The notes under the pieces: model-generated
The model's database searches: none
What the model was told of the DNA's origin: nothing
What the model saw: only the letters and a program-made list of their open reading frames with translations
Program-made: the position numbers and the translations under genes
Origin: Helicostylum pulchrum
Lineage: Eukaryota; Mucoromycota; Mucoromycetes; Mucorales; Mucoraceae
DNA length: 64,000 bases
Direction of reading: 5' to 3'
NCBI GenBank assembly: GCA_025677825.1
Contig: JAIXMO010000037.1
Location: 246,858 to 310,857, forward strand
Part shown: piece after piece, positions 59,933 to 64,000 of the stretch
How the letters are laid out: each line of letters starts with the position of its first letter
How positions within the stretch are numbered: the stretch's first letter is position 1

Positions 59933-60333
59933 TACCATAAAATGTTTTAACCTCATTTATTAAAAGTGTTAAAATAAAAAGTGAAGTCACGTGAATATCA
60001 CGTTTTTATACTAATATGATTGGATGTGCCTGAATTTTTTTTTTTGTGCTTCAGGTTGTCAAAGTGCAGCACTATTTTTTTTAATAAAAAAATAAAAAAG
60101 GTATTTATTATTTAATAAATTATAGATTTGGTTGATTAAATTAAAGGAATATGCTGAAAAAGAAAGGTAAAAAAGAAGAAAAAAAAAAAGATAATGCTAG
60201 ATAAAAGTATGAAAAAGAAGCTCCTTCTTCCAACCTTCGCTCTCTCTCTCTTTTTTATATATGTTTTGAAGAAGAGTCGACAATGCATACATATTTATGC
60301 ATCATGTAAGTATATAAAAATAGCAATCCTTTT
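59933..60333. other. Intergenic, no gene seen
   Basis: AT-rich DNA between the tRNA and the next minus-strand gene, with A/T runs around 60076-60100 and 60160-60190. Confidence 0.5.
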
Positions 60334-61122
60334 TTAGCAAAATCTTAAAGAGAAAAATGAACGTCTTTTGGGAGCTGAAGATTGAGTATTAGTAGTAGTA
60401 GTAGTGTTGGTTGTGGTTGCAGCGGTAGTTGGAGCGGGGACAGGAGTATTATTAGCAGAGACAGAAGTAACAGTACTAGTGATTGAGATTGGGTGTGACA
60501 TTCTATGGGTACTAGCTGAATTTGATTTTAGGGCAGGAGCAGCGATATCTCTAGTTGATCGAGGCAAAGTGTTGGTGTGAATTGAAGAAGCAGCAAAAGT
60601 ACTTTCGTTATCAGAATTGATGGTTTGTAAAATATCCGAAGGAGGTTCTACTACAGGTGAATACTGCAAGGGCTTGGGAGGATACTGACGCGAGATAATG
60701 TTGGAGATATCTTCTGTGTTGGTGGTAGAGATGGAACTATTTTCATCCTTTTTAAGCGTTGTACTTGCACCCGATTGACTTAGTTTCTTTTTTAAAAAAG
60801 TGGATGATTTACGAAATAAGTTTGCGGTAGAAGAGGAAGAAGAAAAGTCTTCTTCTTGTTGTTGCTCGTGAAAAGAGATTTCACGTTCAGAAGGTGGTAA
60901 AGTAACGGAAGAAGCTATAGGAGAAGAAGAAGAGAGTATACTATTGTTTCGATGATTCACTTCAAGAGATTCTAATTGTTCCTGCGTTGTATTATTATCC
61001 AGCTTTTCTAAGTGTGCTTGACCCGTTCTTGTTTTATCAAATTCTTGCATAAGATCATTTGAAAAGGAATCTAAAGATAAGTCTAGTAAAGGTGGAGACC
61101 AAAGTTGAAATTTACTATCCAT
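60334..61122 (-). CDS. Hypothetical Ser/Thr-rich 262-aa protein
   Basis: A single frame with ATG at 61120-61122. N-terminal part (MDSKFQLWSPPLLDLSLDSF) may form a short helix; the rest is Ser/Thr-rich and probably disordered, with basic patches (LFRKSSTFLKKKLSQSG) and a Pro-rich segment (QYPPKPLQYSPVVEPPSD). It ends SSAPKRRSFFSLRFC; the final Cys is not in a CaaX box. Several RxxS sites suggest kinase regulation. Family not recognised. The composition is typical of fungal regulatory or cell-polarity adaptors, but that is only a guess. Confidence 0.6.
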   Translation of the reverse strand: MDSKFQLWSPPLLDLSLDSFSNDLMQEFDKTRTGQAHLEKLDNNTTQEQLESLEVNHRNNSILSSSSPIASSVTLPPSEREISFHEQQQEEDFSSSSSTANLFRKSSTFLKKKLSQSGASTTLKKDENSSISTTNTEDISNIISRQYPPKPLQYSPVVEPPSDILQTINSDNESTFAASSIHTNTLPRSTRDIAAPALKSNSASTHRMSHPISITSTVTSVSANNTPVPAPTTAATTTNTTTTTNTQSSAPKRRSFFSLRFC

Positions 61123-61255
61123 AACTTAAAATAAAAAAAAAAGATTAGTTAAAGAAGAAGAAGTATATAGAAAAAAGAAAAAAGGGGATTTTTTATTTTT
61201 TTTTTAGAGCAGGAGGATAGAGAGGGGTACGTTTCTCAATTTATGTAAGGTTTTG

Positions 61256-62281
61256 TTACTTCTTTTTTTCATGTTGAACAACAACAAACAATCGAATAAA
61301 CGGTTCAACCAAGATATAACGTGTAAGATACATTAAAATAAAAGCTGTTCCGTACATGATGAATCGATACCAATTCCCTGCTTTAATTAAGAAGCCAACT
61401 ATAATATTATATAGATAAATACAAATACTTCTTTTTTTCTTCTTTTTTTATATATCTTACGTGTAGGGGGTACAAGGGTGTAGTTGATATTGTATCCAGA
61501 CCAAAGTGATACAGCATGAAGGAGTGGTGAATGGTACGACGCATATAAAAAAAAACTAAATAAAACCATATCAAATCCAAATGGTAAAATTACATAACGT
61601 CTTGTCGTTAACATATAAAATGGAAGAAATAATATAATGCCATGCTCTTTTTTTATACATCATCATTAGTCTCTCTTTTTTCTTTTCCTTTTTTTTTTTA
61701 CCCCTATTTTTTTTTTTTTTACCTAAAAAGAAATTAAACACTTCACCCAGCATATCATGATCTCGTAAATCGGGAAAAACTAAAGCCAGTATTGCTCCCC
61801 ATAAAGTGTGTAAATAAATATTAAACAACAATTGGGGAGCGAACTGGTTGAATTTTGTTGGCCATGCCATCACCATGATCAAGATTACAGCACTTACATG
61901 ACAAGGCTAACCCCAAACACATACATACACACACACACACACGCAATAACGTGCACGCACAACAAACACAACGAGAAATAAATGAATAAATGAAAATAAT
62001 TTGTATTTACCTTTCCTTTTTTTTTTACCTGTAACAAAAAAAGCTCGGTTTTACTATATACTTTATGGATCACAGTAACCACAAATGACGCGATCACGGT
62101 AACGAGGCACATTAATTCGAAGGTCGATCTCGAAGGTCTAATTTTATTTTCTGTTAACAGAGTATAATTTACTTTACTATAGAATTTGTATGTGGTCAAT
62201 ACATTTGTACAGGTTAAAAAAATAATAATTAAAATATAGTTACTTGTTTAGGATAGCCTTGTAACCAAAATAGGCTGTCAT
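61256..62281 (-). CDS. TMEM164-like multi-pass membrane protein
   Basis: Exons 62244-62281, 62029-62176, 61723-61906, 61461-61646 and 61256-61398 close in phase to 232 residues. Splicing rebuilds TELFLLQPCHVSAVILIMVM, NIYLHTLWGAILALVFPD, FFLEHGIILFLPFYMLTTRR and LPFGFDMVLFSFFLYASYHS. The PCHV and HG motifs and about six membrane helices suggest the TMEM164 family, whose human member is a membrane acyltransferase linked to ether-phospholipid synthesis; the Cys and His are its proposed active residues. The first exon (MTAYFGYKAILN) is short and its acceptor (TTCTATAG) was chosen because the stronger later AG gives the wrong phase; the N-terminus is therefore less certain. It ends in a basic KKK tail, possibly an ER-retention signal. 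Confidence 0.72.
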
Positions 62282-62673
62282 TATCAAATAGAATGGAGCC
62301 ACCGTCAAAATTCTATACCGTGCGATGTAGGAGATATATACCTAACGTATACGTAAATCATTTAATGGGTCCGTTAAGAAAGAGTTTCCCTTTTTTTTTA
62401 CTTTACCATGATCCACCTAAACCATCATTAAAATCAGTTTCTGAACCTGGTTTAAAGTCGTATGAAACAGACTCTACAAATCTTCCAATCTTATCCATTG
62501 CGTGTAAAATAAGAAGAAGAAGGAAGAGAGAGAAAAAGAGAGAAAAGAGAGAAAAAAAAAGAAAAAAAAAGGGTTTTTAATAGAAGAAAGAAATAAATAA
62601 ACATCCAAATTTAGTAGGATACACATGACGATCAATGTTAATCGATAAACAACAATTTTATTAAGTACTAGAA

Positions 62674-63860
62674 CTAAAATATTTTAACGTTCCAGTCTTT
62701 TGTACCAGGATCGTTATAACGCGTATTTCTGGTACCTAAAGCAGCGACAATAGCATCAAAGTCTTGTTGATCCAAAATAAAGTCTTGAAAATTTTCTTTG
62801 ATCCGACTAGGTGTGACACTCTTGGGAATAACAACAATTCTCTTTGAGCCGCAAACGAAATACAGACTTGAGCAGGTGATTTACCGAGCTTCTTTGCAAT
62901 CGAAACAATAACTGGGTCATCAACCACACGCTCTTCACCATATACGTTGTTACCTAGTGGGAGTAAGCCGTAACACCAATTTCGTGCTTGTGACAAAACT
63001 CCACTAGCTCAGTTTGCAAAAGTGCTGGATGAAGTTCAACCTGTAACATACTAGGTTTTATCTTGCAATGCTTTAAAATATTTGAAATCTTTTCAATGTT
63101 ATTATTAGAAAGACCAATAGCTTTTACGTATCCCTCTTGGACAAGTTCTTCCATAGCACTCCAAGTTTCTAAAGGATCAACTGTATCAATTTGAAGCTTT
63201 CCATCTCTACAATATATATATATGTAAGTAAAGTAGTAGTAATTATCTGATCTATCATGCTTTTTACTTTTTAGGGATAAGGTAATCAAGTGTAGGGACA
63301 GTTGGTGTCTCTCAGGCGTTCCAGAATTCTAAAGTACAAGAAGACAATTAGAATATGACATAATACAATACTTAAAAATACTTTTTACAGTGAATGCAAC
63401 TGGCCAATGAACCAAGTACAAATCAAGATAGTCAACACCTAATGCTTTAAGTGAAGCTTTTACAGCTGACTTTACATATTCCTTGCGGTGATGCGTGTTC
63501 CAAAGCTATTATAAAACCAAAAAATTTTAGTCTTAGTTTGTACTAACTTTTTTGTGTGCAGTAAATAAAAACCTTGGAGGTAATGAAATCTCTCACGAGG
63601 AACACCAGACTCTTTGATACCTTGACCAACTTCATCTTCGTTGCAGTAAACATAAGCACAGTCCAAGTGACGGTAGCCGTTTTGGAGAGCGTACTTTACT
63701 GCCTTTCTAACTTCGTCAGGCTGTGATAACCAGGTACCGAGACCTACAATATCAACTTGTGCACCTGTATTTAAAGCTTTTTTTTTATATTGTTATTAAT
63801 CTATCCACCAAGGGAAAACACAACGTTTAAAAATCTTACTAATTTTCTGTTAAGAGCCAT
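62674..63860 (-). pseudogene. Aldo/keto reductase with at least five single-base frame losses
   Basis: Exon remnants: 63852-63860 onward (MALNRKL), 63573-63776, 63389-63505, 63268-63328 and 62674-63206. Joined by homology they read as a standard [23 protein letters not shown], then [18 protein letters not shown] with the catalytic Asp and Tyr, [33 protein letters not shown] with the catalytic His, GYVKAIGLSNNN and a C-terminus DWNVKIF. The frame is lost at the exon 2 start (63776), near 63590, near 63313, near 62975 (TCCCAC where Pro-Leu is expected) and near 62845 (QRE...). Every event looks like a missing base in a short homopolymer. Either a young pseudogene or sequence error; if corrected, it would be an NADPH-dependent carbonyl reductase of ordinary length. 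Confidence 0.8.
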
Positions 63861-64000
63861 GATTGTTTTAAAAAAAAGAAAAAGTTATGCGAGAAGAAGA
63901 AGGTTTATGTATCCCGCTAAATAAAAATAACAAAAATAAAATAAAAAAATAACAGTTGTGGGAAAATCAAACACTTTTATATTTGCGTGTAAAAATATTC
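63861..64000 (-). promoter_or_regulatory. Upstream region of the aldo/keto reductase
   Basis: 140 bases to the window end; AT-rich, no distinctive element seen. Confidence 0.3.

Noticed and set aside
62293..62580. 95-codon plus frame starting 12 bases from the TMEM164-like start codon
   Set aside because: First 65 codons look partly protein-like, but the rest is Arg/Lys/Glu from a GA-rich tract and no splice signal or homologue is recognised; I would not annotate it without transcripts.
1..64000. CRISPR arrays, bacterial operons, ribosome binding sites, rRNA genes
   Set aside because: None present. The window is spliced eukaryotic DNA; tandem repeats here are microsatellites or in-frame coding repeats, not spaced arrays.

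Overview
The window reads as AT-rich nuclear DNA of an early-diverging filamentous fungus, most likely Mucoromycota (Mucorales-like). The evidence is direct: genes are cut by many short introns (about 48-85 nt, GT...AG, often with a CTAAC/TTAAC-type branch site), intergenic DNA is full of poly-A/T runs, and the genes include 14-3-3, SEC11, N-myristoyltransferase, an Nrg1-like zinc-finger protein, a BTB/CAP-Gly protein, FANCI and expanded HSP70-like proteins. The genus is not decided by the sequence. I rebuilt exon structures by hand; wherever I give exon lists, the splice phases close into one open frame. Layout: 0-4.4 kb, two unrecognised conserved-looking proteins. 5.2-6.4 kb, decayed coding fragments. 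6.9-13.0 kb, BTB/CAP-Gly (+), 14-3-3 (-), mitochondrial D-lactate dehydrogenase (-). 13-17.3 kb, gene-poor DNA with a degenerate tandem duplication and coding remnants. 17.3-21.1 kb, a repeat-bearing protein of unknown function (-) and an Nrg1-like C2H2 repressor (+), facing away from each other. 23.6-30.6 kb is an accessory, mobile-element block: a truncated HAM1-like gene, a Cys-rich fragment, a DDE (Tc1/IS630 type) transposase with an intact catalytic triad, and a long decayed multi-exon gene. 31.3-35.2 kb, a small hypothetical protein, N-myristoyltransferase (-) and a HIG1/Rcf2-type mitochondrial protein (+). 37.1-46.4 kb holds the most unusual structure: two head-to-head HSP70-like paralogues with the same nine-exon plan, each carrying its own recent low-complexity repeat expansion at a different place in the protein. 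46.6-54.2 kb, SEC11 (+), eIF5-mimic protein BZW/5MP (-), FANCI (+). 54.4-59.9 kb, a complete Ty3-type LTR retrotransposon with identical 179-bp LTRs and one uninterrupted gag-pol frame, lying 14 bp beyond the 3' end of a tRNA-Glu(CTC) gene. 60.3-64 kb, a Ser/Thr-rich hypothetical protein (-), a TMEM164-like membrane protein (-), and an aldo/keto reductase (-) carrying at least five single-base frame losses. There is no operon logic; the genes are independent housekeeping functions (signal peptide removal, N-myristoylation, respiratory supercomplexes, lactate oxidation, translation initiation control, crosslink repair) interrupted by mobile DNA. Clear divergent pairs with shared upstream DNA are NMT/HIG1, BZW/FANCI and the HSP70-like pair.
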